In this document: positions 31,948-44,900 of the stretch, one piece after another
Layout: the number at the start of each line of letters is the position of its first letter
Position numbering within the stretch: the first letter of the stretch is position 1
NCBI GenBank assembly: GCA_015680685.1
Contig: MNCI01002682.1
Coordinates: 355,995 to 419,994 of the forward strand
Reading direction: 5' to 3'
DNA: 64,000 nt
From: Gnetum montanum
Taxonomy: Eukaryota > Streptophyta > Gnetopsida > Gnetales > Gnetaceae
Made by a program: the position numbers and the translations under genes
Notes under the pieces: generated by a model
Database searches by the model: none
What the model was told of the DNA's origin: nothing
The model's input: only the letters and a program-made list of their open reading frames with translations

Positions 31948-32825
31948 TGATGAGTGGGGAGGTATCCCTACACTCAACCATACAAATACAAGGGTTGCAC
32001 GCATGATTCGGTTGAACTTCGCAGACAAGCTAGTTATCGTATCAAGATAGTTACTTGTTGATCGCAATCCGCTGTCTTCCCACCTAGACTAGTATATGCT
32101 TTGTCACATATGGTTTAGTCCAAAGTGAGGTGTATGATGTGGTTTCTAACCTAGTGCTACTCCTAGAGGTAATGGAAAATCACTTTAATTAAGCTAGGAG
32201 GAAAAGGGAAAGAAAGAGCTAAGCTAATAGGAACTGGGAGGAGAGAGTCTAAACTAGCCTAAGTGTGATGAGCATCCATTCCTTAATCATCCATACACAT
32301 CTTGGACTTCATGTACTACCACTGGGATTACCAAGCACATGTCCTAGGTATGCTATTAGGATACCAAGTAGTCACACTTAATTGCTTGTGATTAAGTTGT
32401 ACTCATTCCACATTTACTAATAGGGGTAGGAAATGAGGGTAGGGAAATATTAATTACGAAAGTAATAAATAACAATAACAATTAAATAATTAAACTAAGT
32501 GATGCTGCAATGATGAAGTAATCTTGATCTTTATTTTCAGTCATATGCGTGTCCAAGTACGTCACACTTGAATAAAGGTTCCATACAATTACAATCATCA
32601 CACTGTGGGAATGCATTGGGGGAAAGGGTTGAGAAGAACTAAAAATGAACTAACTTCTAAAAATTGACTGTAAACTAACCCCCTGACTCCTTGCACCTAC
32701 ATGTGTATTTATAGGCCTACATAGGAGTCACAATATTGTGTATCCGATATTGCTTCTTAGGTCACGATATTGCATACCCAATATTGTGGGTTTGATATCG
32801 AAGCTTATTGAATTATGATTCATCA
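31948..32825 (-). repeat. 3' LTR of B2
   Basis: 878-bp LTR ending (plus-strand view) TTCATCA at 32825, followed by TACTCCCATGACTGAATG (32826-32843), the complement of the polypurine tract. Most palindrome cores have decayed to ATATTG (32730-32810). TATTTATA (32706-32713) is the TATA box. R has the AATAAAG and CTTTATT pair. Confidence 0.87.
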
Positions 32826-33009
32826 TACTCCCATGACTGAATGAAAACTCGTCCTCTAGTTAAACAAAATGAGAACAAGCCCCATTGATTACACAGTGGA
32901 TAGGTATGGGATTATTGATTGACTAGAAATTTATTCATGCTGCAGTGGAGAATTGAATACAACAAAATTGGGACACGAACATAAAAATTACAAAATTTTG
33001 TACGAACTC

Positions 33010-35640
33010 ATGTGGTTCCTCCATGGGACACTTTCCCTTGTCTTATGCTCTAGGTTTTGGAATTTGATAGCTCTACAATAGTGCCTGGAGCTTTTCCTCT
33101 TCAGTTCGAGGGTCCTATGCCATCCATGCTCATGCTCCAATGTTTGACAGAGTTGGCACCTTCCATGGACATGGTAGTTACAGGAACATTTGATTTGCTT
33201 TAACATACTAGGCCACAAAAAACTATTGTTCCTCCTCATAGGCTATGGCTTTGTCCTTGTACTCTTGGAAATCTATAAGCCATCAAGCCAAGTCTACTGT
33301 GACATCTTTCTACCCTTAGTAGCTAGCGTTAACCAACTCTAGTTCAAAATTTGTGACTTCTAGCCTTTGCAATGTTTTCTTGTACCCCACAAATTCTGCT
33401 TCATATTTAACATAGGTGGTAGCTACCTGCTTTTCGAGCTTTGTTCTTAGGAATCCTGCTGTCAACATGGCTAGATTGGCATACCACATGTTTGCCAATC
33501 CTATGTACTCTGTAAGATATTGAATCTACAGGTCCTAACTTTTAAGCTCTGCTTGGTGGACAAATGCATATGTGTCCAACATGACCCACCAATCAGTTTT
33601 TTGAGCACTTAAGGTGTTGATGTGGGCCTTGGTCATATGGATCTCCTTCTTAATGACTTGCTTGTACATCCCCACCTACTCTCTAAAATGCTCCTTTAAC
33701 TTGTCATGCTGCTTGGCCTCATTTTTCCACATGCTTATTTCAATGGTTGTCTTATGTTGGATTGTGTGTACCTCCTCCATTGAGAGGGTTTGATTCTCTC
33801 TAGCCAAACGATTCATGTCTTGGTTGACCTTGTCCAACTGTTCTTGTAACTGGTGAAAGTTTTCTTTGAGAACATTCTTCTATTTCTCCATTGTGGTCAA
33901 CCAAAGATTATCAGCGGTGAGTTGTTTATTCTCTTTTTGTAAGGCTCTAAGTGCCTTGGTGTGTGCATAGGTTTGCGCTTGTGCCTTGGAGGCATTCTAG
34001 TCGACCTTCTCCTTCTCCTCTACCACTCTTTTATTGTCTGCTAGTAGCTTATTGAGCTGCTCTGTCCTGAAAGTGTCTAGCTAGTCTATGGGAACAAACT
34101 GAGATGGGTCTCGCTGTGCAGCTTGCAGGGCAACAAGCCTTTCTTGGAGTCTTTCCAACTCCACTTTTGAATGCTCGGCCTTGGTCTCTACCATGACCAA
34201 CTTTCCTTTGCTAGAGATGAGATCTAATTGTGCTATTGTGACATCTTGTGGGATGTCAAACAAGAATTTCATTAATTGTCCTGTATGCAGCAATTGATCA
34301 AGGACATCCTCATGCTTTGCACAAGTCATTGAGGGACTGGCCAGAGTTTGAGCATCCCATGCTCTGGGGAAATCTGTTGGTGGCACAATAAGGACATTGA
34401 AAGATTCTTTGATGTGGTCCGTAACCACTTCTATGGCTCCTGCTACATCTTGGTGTTGCATAACCACCACTGTGGCCCCTTCACCCATTTCCAATTGCAC
34501 TTGGAAAGACACAGCATTTCCTGAAATCTGTTGTGACCAATGGATCTCCTATTCTTCTATTTTGATGGACACTTTACCCTGTGCGTGATCAATAGAAACT
34601 ATGGGCCGTACAGTATCATCGATGACCTGGAAGAGATTGGCGTCATCACGACTTCCCCAATTGACCATCTCAGTGATGTCCCTGAGATGGCTCATCGATG
34701 ATCGATAATCCTACGGTGGTTGTGGCAGTTGGTCTTGCTGACTTGTGTTGGGCCTTGCTTCTTATTTTTGACTGGGCCTGGTGCTTGGGAGTTGTCTGGG
34801 ACTTGTAGTTTGAGTTGCAGGGGGTCCAACTGTCTGTTCTTGCTTTGGCTCTAGCATCTCACCAGCACTTTTCCTTGGAGTTGGTGGCTTTAGCAATTCA
34901 ACGAATGAAGCATTTTGAGCTCTTCTAGGGACGTTATTGGTGTACCCCATAATTCCAGCATGCTTGCATAGCTTCTTGATGAGACAAGGGAAGGGCAACG
35001 CAAACTTCCCTATCTTGCGTTCTTCAAACCACCTCAAGATCTCCATGAGATACAGATGGGGAAGGTTAGCATTAACCTTGCCCATCAATATCACACTTCC
35101 TCTTACCGTATATGTTGAGATTTGGTTCAATCCTCTTGTGGGGAAGATGTGATAAGTACCAATTTTGAAGTATATCCTTTCTTCTAGCATCAACTCTCCA
35201 TATGTCTTGTCTTCTTTACCGTATGCCCTCTTCAACCATATTCTTTGCACATCGGCATCAGAGTGAGTGGACAAATGAGCATCTTTTGGTCCTATATTCA
35301 GAAGATTTAATACTTCTAAGATGGCCTTGGTGGAAAAATCAATAGTCACACCACCAATGTCAACTATGGTGCCCTCTTCCTTATTATGCCAAAACTGGTA
35401 TGTTTCTCTTGAGTACCAAGCACCACTTTCAGAGAGGATAGGCCATAATGGAGACCCCTTGAGTTGGTCCCTAACAGCCTTAGGAGTGAACTCTATGAAA
35501 GGTCCAAAGTTCAATTCCACAATCATTGCTGCTAATGTGAACCTTTCATGGATGGCCTAAACACACTCTGGGGACAACATGAGGTGTTGTCCCTATTCAG
35601 GTGCTTCAGCAGCTCCTCCTTCTGCCTGTCCCGACTATAT
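33010..35640 (-). pseudogene. B-family element protein: plant-transposon-protein-like domain plus coiled coil
   Basis: Best copy of the B protein. Reading leftward: an Ala/Gly/Glu-rich lead, then AIHERFTLAAMIVELNFGPF and a 230-residue domain (to about 34850) with VDIGGVTIDFSTKAILEVL and, later, STYTVRGSVILMGKVNANLP and LPFPCLIKKLCKHAGIMGY. Spacing and motifs resemble the domain annotated in plants as putative plant transposon protein; this is my recognition, not a search. A Pro/Gln linker and a long Glu/Lys/Leu-rich coiled-coil section follow in the same frame (LERLQERLVALQAAQRDPSQ). In-frame TAG codons interrupt it, including two near the start (PE-TAG-GQH and CV-TAG-AIH). Several TAGs of B1 are CAG here, and three TAG positions are shared. 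No protease or polymerase. It may package RNA in place of a normal gag, but the function is unknown. Confidence 0.75.
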
Positions 35641-36369
35641 AGTAGTAGGGGGCTCTTGATGGATGCTAAATGATTGTGCCTCCTACTTTGCACATTCCTT
35701 AGGAGATGCCTCACCTCTACCTCTCCTCGATCATTTTGACACATCTTGAGAAGGTCCTTCTTGTTGTCTGCATTTAGGGACCATCTGCAATCACATGGGG
35801 CCAACCATTAGTAAGGTTGTTTACTAAATTTAAATTATACCATACTTTTACCATAATGAATTCATTTCTTATTTTGTGTGATTCAGAGTTAGAAAATTTT
35901 GTGGTAATTTCCCCTAAAAATTTTAATATTAGGCCCTCTTTTATTAGGTGGCTTCAAAATTTTAATTTCTAGGTATAGGTAAGAAGATGAGATTGTTTTG
36001 GCAACATGTTTATTATTTTTATAATCAATTACCCTTTAGAGTATCCTTTGGACAATGATGAATTTTGAAAAATTTATACGCAATTTGGAGTGTACCCCTC
36101 TTCCATGACTAAGTTGAATACTTTGGGTTTAGGTAGGTTCGAATGCAATGAAAATTGGAGTGCTAGCAAGCGAGTTATGGTTGGTAGACCAAGAGGTGCA
36201 CGAGTCACAAGTTGTAGAAGAAAATTTGAAAAAATCCCCTAGCATGAACAATTGAGAATGATGTTGATGTGCATTGGGTGGGGGGGGGGGGGGCGGGTGT
36301 CCATATATAGAGTTGTTGAGGACGCAATATTGCTTATGTGATAGCACAATCCATAAAAAATAGGGTATT
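35641..36369. other. B2 leader region, unassigned, with a G14 run
   Basis: Probably B2 leader followed by foreign sequence. A run of 14 G (36280-36293) lies at the start of a G-rich stretch on the plus strand. AACTTAGTCATGGAAGAGG on the minus strand near 36110 resembles the internal polypurine-like motif of D. No gene is supported. Confidence 0.4.
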
Positions 36370-39360
36370 AGAAAAATTGATAAATTTTTGAAATTCTAAA
36401 CTCAAAAATGAAGGACTTGAGGTTAGTGTAAAAGGTCCAGGATAATATGAAATAGACCAAAAGGTACAAAAAAAAGTATAATGGTGTAGAAGTTGACAAT
36501 GAAATACATGAACTGGATGAGGAGAAAGGACATGTTTCGGTATAGAGGAAAATTTGAACCGAAAGGATGATGAGGGAAAGGATAATGTTGGTAATGCAAT
36601 TCTTGGAGGGTATAAAATAATGTGATGGTGATGCGTAACAAGTACAAATTAAAAAAGTCATGCAAGTGGGTCCTCCCCAAAGCAGGTTCCAACCTATAAT
36701 GCCCTTGCGTAACCACACCTTAAAATGTTCATAGGCACTAGAAGGGTTAAATGCAATCTACACCAATTTCACAAAACACACACATGTAAAGACCATCGTG
36801 ATGAGGTATAAGTTCAACACTACACTAGTGATGAGTCCTAATTACATGAACATCGAGATGGAACAAATTGTAGAAGGGATTGTAGAGAGTGGGACATGAG
36901 GTAACTAACCCAGGGCATAATGAATCCTAAGTGTAAGGCATGATTAATGTGTCATTAACCCATCGCTTCAAAATCAAGACTAAGTCCATTCCTCCAATCA
37001 ATGACATTGCATTGTTTCATCCCATGATGGACAACCATCATAGCATCATGATAGCAAGGTGTACGATCACTTGGCATTTCGTTCAAGGGAGGAGTGATTT
37101 TTGCTTTGTGGCACACATTTTTTTTGTGTCAATGCTTAATCCAGAGAAGCTTCCTACCTTCAGGCATGGGTGCATGTCTTTCTAGTGGGATCCCCTAGAA
37201 TAACATTATTTTTTTGAATTGAGTGCTTTTCTTACTCTTACTCCCATTTTCGTTAGATCTACAAGGATCTTAGTACAACCAGGTTACATGGTAACTCTCA
37301 CAGATGGCACCAAATAAAATCCACAAGTCCCCTTGATGTCACACCCTGGCTATTTCTTCTTAGTCCATCATTCTTCACTTTGGGCATAATGAGTAGAAAA
37401 TTACTTTAAGTTTTAATGATGTCAAGAATATCATTGTACCTAGGGTAGGACCTCTTATTAATGGAATGGATAAGTGGATGTTGTGGGCTTGCCATTCAAA
37501 TAATTAGTTACCTGAGACTCAATGACATAGAACAACACCTCAACCAACGAGTCACATGAGTGCTTTATTCATAGATGAGATTACTCATAAAAAGACAAAA
37601 CAATAAATTAAAAGGTGATAAAACTAGAAAACAACAAAAAAAATAAAAAAAGTGTAAAATTAAAGAAACATTTATTAATTATGTGTTGTTAGAATGGGGG
37701 ATATCCTTCATAGCTAAACAGTTGAGCATGGCTAGAATTAATAAATGGAAGGTTGGGATTCTTGCATGTTGGAAATATTAAAACCTAGTCATATCCAAAC
37801 CATGGGGTGTCTTTTGATGTGGTGGTTGGAACATACCCAGAGTGGGGTTCACACACTTGATTATAGTAAGCATAGTGGGGCAATTTATAAGATGTAGTTA
37901 ATTGATGAATGGTTGACCCACTATGGCATCCATGACCGTAAGATGGTATGCAAGGATCAATATGTCTCCTTACATGGCTATATTCATTAGGCTGCATAGT
38001 TGTTGGAGTGTTGAGTGGTGGGCTAAATAAGGTAACACAAGGTGTAGGGTTTGGGGAGAAAGATGTACCACAGTGTTGAACTTGTGCGGAGTTGGAGGAT
38101 GTAGTGGTTTTGAAGTTGAGGTGTCCCTTTCTATGGTCACGTCTAAAGAAGGGATGCCTATGATGTTGTGGAGGTATCCCACTACGGTTGATAGTAGAAG
38201 CACAAGTAATGTTTGTGGGTTGATGCTGTGATGCAAACCCTTCAAGTACAATTGGTGGCGATGTAGAAGGAGGCGAAAGATAAGAATGTTGAAATTGAGA
38301 AGTGTAAGGTACCCTAGGTGGTGGTCCTGTTGGCAAGGATATGAGTTGATAGTATTGAGGAGAATAATAATAATGTGGTGAGATAAAGGATGTTGACCCA
38401 ATTGGAGAAACAGGATGTTGAACTTGATAAGCACTTAGGTTCGGATGGTATGAAGGGTGTAACCAGTTTGGGGATGACCTCTCCCATGACTGGGATTGTT
38501 TCCACTATGATTGAACATAGTATTTTTGCACAAACTCTGAATGTAACATTCTTCCTCAGTGCTCATGTAAATGTGACAAGATTGGGAATTGGCCCTTGGG
38601 GTGATTGTATAGGAAAATGTTATATTGGTATGTATGATTGGAAGTTAAGTTCTTATTCTCTTCAACCCTTCTTTCTAATAATCTAAAGGTGTTTTTTCCT
38701 ATTTCCTGGTTCTTCATAACTCTATCTCCAATAATGTTGGCATATTCTCCACATTTTTCATGTATCCATTCCATCATCCTATTGATCTTTGCCTCAACTT
38801 CATCCAATGATTGTAGTACTAGTAAAGATGGTTCCACCTCCTTATGGTGAGTTGATTTCTCCTCTTCATTATCATGGGCCCTTGTGGATTTTTGGGCCTG
38901 TTGAGATTTTTCAGCATTCTCCCATTTAGCCATTTCTCCTTCTTCGTTTGCTACCCACTTGATAAGCTCTTGGAATTGATGGGTTCATAGCTCTCATAGT
39001 TGACCTCAGGCATACATCCCTAGGGTCTCCCTTATTTCATTATAGAGCCCATTTATGATATGGTACATTAGCCTTTCCTCAGAGAACCCATGGCCTGGGT
39101 AGTTGCTAATCAATGAATAGTATCTTTCTAAGGTCATGTCCAAGGGTTCATGGTGTCCCTATTTCCACTCTTGGATTTGTCTCCTCAAGGCTGAAACTCT
39201 TGCTTAAGTTTGATATTTTTCATTGAAAAGTTCCTTAATCATCCGTACACATCTTGGCCAAGGGTTCATATGCTTGGCCAATGGGTGAAAAGTTGCATAA
39301 GTTTGATATTTTTCATTGAAAAGTTTTGATAAGGTCATGTCCAAGGGTTCATGAGCATAT
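36370..39360 (-). pseudogene. Inverted D/A-type gag element fragment inside B2
   Basis: On the minus strand, 39240 down to about 38560 is a gag core like the A family (LDEVEAKINRMMEWIHEKCG aligning to AKVDQMWDSLDSR; CCATGGCCTGGGTAG region equals the family PGHGY motif). 38500-37785 is the Tyr/His/Pro-rich spacer. 37700-36700 holds the 3' block, with GCTTTGGGGAGGACCC at about 36670-36685. Retropepsin was not recognised. The fragment has no LTRs. Its 5' edge is the scrambled junction at 39130-39390. Confidence 0.65.
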
Positions 39361-39895
39361 GTTCCTTAATCATCTGTACACATCTTGGACTTCATGTACT
39401 ATCAATGGCATTACCAAGCGCATGTCCTAGGTATGCTACTGGGATACCAAGTAGTCACACTTAATTGCTCATGATTAAGTCGTGCTCATTCCGCATTTAC
39501 TAACAGGGGTAGGAGATGAGGGTAGAGAAATATTAATTATGAAAGTAATAAATAATAATAACAATTAGATAATTAAACTAAGTGAATGCTACAATGATGA
39601 AGTAATCTTAATCTTTATTTTTGGTCATGTGCATGTCCAAGTACATCACACTCGAATAAAGGTTCCGTACAATTACAATCATTACACTACGGGCATGCAC
39701 TAGGGGAAAGGGTTGAGAAGAACTAAAAATGACCTAACTTCTAAAAATTGACTGAAAACTAACCCCCTAACTCCTTGTGCCTACATGTGTATTTATAGGC
39801 CCACACAAGAGTCGCGATATCGTGTATGCGATATTGCTTCTTAGGTCGCGATATCACGTACTCGATATCAGAGCCTACTGAATCATGATTCATCA
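39360..39895 (-). repeat. Partial 5' LTR of B2
   Basis: Matches 32265-32825 of the 3' LTR: U3, TATA (TATTTATA, about 39788-39795), R with AATAAAG, and part of U5. About 320 bp of U5 and the primer-binding site are absent. GATATC-type cores are better kept here than in the 3' LTR (39816-39871). Confidence 0.8.
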
Positions 39896-40883
39896 ATGAT
39901 TTTGGAACTACTTCTCATTAGTTTCAATTAATTTTTACTAATTTTCTAATAAAATATCCTTCAAATTCAATATTCCTTGGTCATCTTGTAGCTAGACCTT
40001 TGGTTTTAATTGTTTGAAAAACTTGTGCCTTTTCAGAGTTAAGCTCATTTATCATTGGGAGAGGTGGGGTGGGGGGNGCGGTGGGGCGCGGGCGGTACGG
40101 ATGGGGGATGAAGGAGAGGGGAGGGGTGGGGAGGTTAAGGAAGTACTTTTTGAAAAATTTTAACACCCTATTTTTAAACATTATGGTAACTAATAGTAAA
40201 AATAATCAAAATAACTTAAACAACTTGATGATTTTAGTTACCTTAGAGCCTTGAAAAATATTATTATGAAATCATCTTAAGCTTACATGCTAAATGTTTT
40301 TTTTTTTGGATTTTAAGTTAACTAAGGATTCAAGAAGGATTAATCATTAATGAAAATTTATCAAAACTAAAGTTGATCCTTTGGTGATTTTAGATGGTGT
40401 CAAACAAAATCCCTAAGGTTGAAAGTCTTATAAAAGCAAAGGAAATGAGGCTAAGAGGAGAACAACGGAGGCTATGCCCATGGACAAATAGTAGCACATA
40501 TAGGGACTAAAGCTCAAACATCACATATTTTTTGGATCCATTAGATGATGAGATAAATTTTAGTCCATCCTTTAAGAATGTTTTGCAGACAAAGAGAAGT
40601 ATCAACATAGCAATTAAGGTTGGAAAGTCTGCCATTGCTAGCGACAACAAAAAGAGTAATCTTCAATGGATTTTTGAATACCTATGCAATTTTGCAAAGT
40701 TTGATGTCTGTCTAGTCTCTTTGTCATTTTGTAATACATCCACTCGAATAAAATTTTATGGCACAACACTCCAATTTTTTAATGGTAGCCAATCTAGTCT
40801 GAGTCACCCCACAATTTTTTTTAATGAAACTTCGTCCATTTATATATAACTTGAGGACATGTTTTTAGTTAGTCATGGGGATA
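39896..40883 (+). other. Last part of D interior and polypurine tract
   Basis: Mostly unassigned AT-rich sequence. It includes a G-rich tract with an ambiguous base (40060-40135, N at 40078) and a 105-codon frame (40532-40849) without known motif. It ends with AACTTGAGGACATG, TTAGTCATGGGGATA directly before the D 3' LTR, the polypurine tract in the same words as A and B. Confidence 0.6.
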
Positions 40884-41933
40884 TGATGAAACCTGATATG
40901 CTAGGTAGCTAAGTCATGGGGATATCATGAAGCATCATTTTGTCAAGTGTATGAGTTGGCTGAGATATCATAGATGCTATATTGTTGATGCCACATTGCA
41001 TTTGTGTTGTAGCATCCCTATAAATGCATCTTAGTTAGATGCTACATCACATCCACTATATTTTAGATGCAATATCACATCTGCTATAACTTAGCTGCAT
41101 TGATGCATCCTCATCAATGCATCCCTGTTGGCACAACTAAATGCCTTAACGCATCCTTGTTAACGCAATGCCTGTATTTGCCTATAAATATGTGAGCGCC
41201 TACCACATATTTGACACCATTTGGTTAGTAGTATAGCTATACTCTTATAATTTTCTCCCATAATCCTAGCAAATAGTTAGTGAATACCTCTAGTGTAAAT
41301 TTGAGTCAGTTGTATGACATCTTATTTGAGTGGCATTGTACCAGGAAAAATTCCATGAATGGCAATAAGATCAAGATTAATTCCTATTCATTGCAGCACT
41401 TTGACTTAAAATAGATTTACTTTCAATGCAATTTATTTTCTATGTACTTAACAATTACATTTCTATGCATGTTAATCAATTGGAAAAATGAGCATGACCA
41501 TTTTTGAGCGTAAACACATATTTGCTTAGTAATCCTAGCAGCATTATTTCTTGGTTTGCCTAGTAGCATAACACTTGTAATTCTAGTAGTGGATTTGTGA
41601 TTTTAGGATGTGTACGACAAGTAGGGAATGGACACTCATGGCTATTAGGATAGTTTAGGATTTATCTTCTTGTTATTAATTGGTTTAAATAGTTCATTTC
41701 TATGTGATTATTTAGTTTGTTTAAGGCCACATAAAATTAATAATCATATGCCTCACTTTGGACTAAACCATATGTTATAAATCTAAGACTAGTCCAAGTG
41801 AGAAGACAACAACCTACAATCAATGTTTAACAATCTAAATACCACACTAGTTCCATCCATGGAATTTGACTAGGTTGCATATGAGTGCTTGTGATTCATA
41901 TGGTTGGGCGTAGGGGGTTCCCACTACTCATCA
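40884..41933 (+). repeat. 3' LTR of element D
   Basis: 1050-bp LTR from TGATGAAACC to CTACTCATCA, colinear with 16729-17784. GATGCATCC-type repeats again precede the TATA box (CTATAAATATGTGAGC, about 41182-41197). Followed by ATAAG, the target duplication. Confidence 0.9.
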
Positions 41934-44900
41934 ATAAGGTTAGGATGCTTAACATGTTTTGCATGTTCATGTCTCATGGCTAGTTGATATAGGTTATGAT
42001 GCTAGTATAGATCTATGATTATGATGTGGACAAGTGATGATATATATATGATTAATTGTAATTTTATTTCAATGTCCCCTGAGTGGGTTATGATGTGTGG
42101 ATCCCTCAGCTTTAGTCAAGATGGGGAAAATTAATGGGAAATCTTATAAATTAAAACCAAAAGCAAAAGAAATTACAATTAGTTTGTATAAGAAAAACAC
42201 AAAACATATTACATTTTCCCCTTCTCCTCCCAATCATGTTTGTGCACTTGGTTTCTTTTGGTTTCCTTTTATTTTTAGTTCTTCTTTAGTTCTTAGCTGA
42301 GTTATATGATTTTTGGGATGTTAGAGAGTTGGTGTAGAGCAAGCTATAGTTTAGGAGCCTTATTTTGAGTTCTAGATGATCCAAGACTTTGCTAGGAGCA
42401 TTTTGATATCTTGTTTTCTAGATTATAAGCTTCAAAATATTTTTGCTTTTAGGTAAGTATCTTTACCTTTTTTCTATTTTCTATTTTTATTTTATTGCAT
42501 CTTATGATATGGAAATTTTTCTTGTTAAGTGTTCATTATGTTTATATCTACAACATCAAGACTTTATGTGTTCATTGAATGAACAAGTTAGAATTAAATT
42601 AGTGGCTTTGAGGATAGTAGATATCCTATTGTTGCTAGTCTTCAAGTTTGTAGAGACTTGATGTCAAGGCATTATGCATGGTAAATGTATGATTGGTTGT
42701 TTTGTAATTTTTCATGTACCATTGAGAATATGATTTGAGCATTGAGTGTAAACTATTAATAGGTCATGACCTAGTCATGGGAGGATTTTAGATTAGCATG
42801 AGTTGCAACATTCTCGTGACACTAGGATTATATGAAATTTGGTCAAGATCCAAGGCACAACACACTCATGGGATGGTTGCAATGAAGTTCACTACTGGAA
42901 TGTGAGTCATACTCTAGACATGTTGGGGTTACACTAGGTAATTCATGTGTTTTGTATTACCACAAGATTGCAAAGAGCTTGCAATCATGTTATGATTTTA
43001 TATAAATAGTCTTGAGCCATAGTAAGTATGTAGTGGGGTCACAGTAAAAAATCATCCTTTTTTTTGTTGAGGTGTGAGTCCTTAGGCATGGTACATATGT
43101 AGTCTAATCATAGTTGAGATTATGAGGCATGATCAACCCATGTGAAGATCATGGTTAGAGAAATATAATGGGTGCAAGTGGGGCATGAGTGATAATCAAG
43201 GTCTTAATAAACCTAGAAGTAGAACCTGTTATGGGAATGTACTGTTCATAATCTAGTGTAAGAGTAGGCCTTGAGCTAAGTTAGGAAACACATGTGATAT
43301 GAATCAAATGCAGTATGTATGCAAGAATCTATGTCACTTGTGGAATTTTCTTATTATATGCACTTGTGCATGATGCATAATTAAGTTACTTCCAATTGTA
43401 TTCTTGGTTAGGTAAAGCATGCAATTGTTAGCCAAGATGAGAATATAAGTATATGTTGCATGTAGCACTAGTTACTTATGCATTGTGCTCTACTTTTACT
43501 ATCAATGTTGTATATGTATGTGATGGTGGAGTTATCTTGAGGATGTGGATTTATTAGCAATGAGACATCCTAAAGAAGTTCGGATGATGTCCACTATGAT
43601 GCATCAATGAGGCTTCTGTCTTAGTCCTCATACTAAGAGTGGAAGAGGAAAAGTATGTCTTATGATTAATACAATCTCTTGGGGAATGTGAACATGAATA
43701 GATATACTCTCTAGAAGGTTAGTGGCCCAGGGCTTCATATGAGTAAGATGCATCAGCACTGATAGTGATGTATGTAATAAAAAATAATAAAAGACCTATA
43801 GGCACTGATTGTGTTATGAGTACTTATGTCAAAGATATCATGCTATACATTGAGTGTGGATGTGTCAATTTTCACAAGGATTATATGATTGCGTGTGTGC
43901 TTTGTGGACTATGATCCTTTGAAGCATAGGTTGTTAAGAAACATGTTATGTGTTTGGTATGCTATGTATTATGATTAATGATTCCTTAGAGCACTAGATG
44001 TTGAGAAAATATTTTATGTGTTTGTTGTAATATATGTGTGATTTGGGTGGTCCCTTGGAGCTTTGGTTGTTGGGGATTTTAAGTTAGTATGATGATGACA
44101 ATTATTATGATATATGATTGTTTATGATAGGACCTAGTTATATGTGTTTAGACTTATCTTATGATTAGTCATGTAAAATTGGATGCATGATGTTATGATA
44201 TGAATGTTGGCATTGATATGACTATGGTTATTTGTGATGATATGACATGCTTGTATGGCTTGTGATACACTAACCTTGATGTAGGTTGCTTAGCATATCC
44301 CACACATCTCCTTTAGCATAGCATCAGATTCCACATCCACATGGGATATGTAAAGAGTTTCACTTAGTCATGTACTAACTCACTTTACATGCAAGTGATG
44401 GACCTAGAAACTCATGAGGCTAATAGACCTAAGGGAGGTGATGAAGGCCTTGGTTTCATGTTACACATTTTTATGTGTGAGATTGATATGGGTATATGGA
44501 CATTCACAAATGTATCCTCTAGAAGATTAGTGATCTAGGGTTGCATATGAGATAGCATGCATTGGAACTAGTAGTGATGTATGTAATGTAAACTAATAAA
44601 AAATTTGCAAGTAGTGATTATGTTATAAATACTCATGTGAATGATATCATGCTATACACTAAGTATGGATGTTCTGGCTACCACAAGGTTTATATGATTA
44701 TTAGATGCATTGCAGACTATGACCCCTTGGAACACATATGTCCAAGGAATGTTTTATGTTATTATTATGCTATGTATTGTGGTTAGTAATTCCTTGAAGC
44801 ACTAGATGACAAGAGAATGTATTATGTGTTTGTTGTGATATATGTATGCTTTGGGTGATTCCTTGAAGCATTGGTTGCAAGGGTTTTAAGTTAGTATGAT

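Larger units (their letters stand above)
31948..39895 (-). mobile_element. Non-autonomous LTR retrotransposon B2, rearranged 5' side
   Basis: Minus-strand element with 3' LTR at 31948-32825 and a partial 5' LTR at about 39360-39895. Flanking 5-mers are ATGAA (31943-31947) and ATGAT (39896-39900), one mismatch. The coding frame is at 33010-35640. Between the frame and the partial 5' LTR lies about 3 kb of other retroelement sequence (36300-39360), and the U5 end and primer site of the 5' LTR are missing. So the 5' side was rearranged after insertion. B2 is inserted in D. Confidence 0.75.
16729..41933 (+). mobile_element. LTR retrotransposon D, host of the nested insertions (25.2 kb)
   Basis: The LTRs at 16729-17784 and 40884-41933 have the same orientation and are flanked by identical 5-bp sequences, ATAAG at 16724-16728 and 41934-41938. 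They are therefore two ends of one insertion. D's own interior appears to be 17785 to about 19880, about 21093-24767, 31829-31947 and 39901-40883. The rest is later insertions: E, A1 (24768-31823) and B2 (31948-39895). Gag remnants are present; I found no recognisable protease, reverse transcriptase or integrase. Without the insertions D would be roughly 8.7 kb. Confidence 0.85.

Noticed and set aside
16729-41933. Treating the two D LTRs as independent solo LTRs
   Set aside because: The ATAAG flanks occur only outside the pair, a primer site follows the left LTR and a polypurine tract precedes the right one, so they are the two ends of one element.
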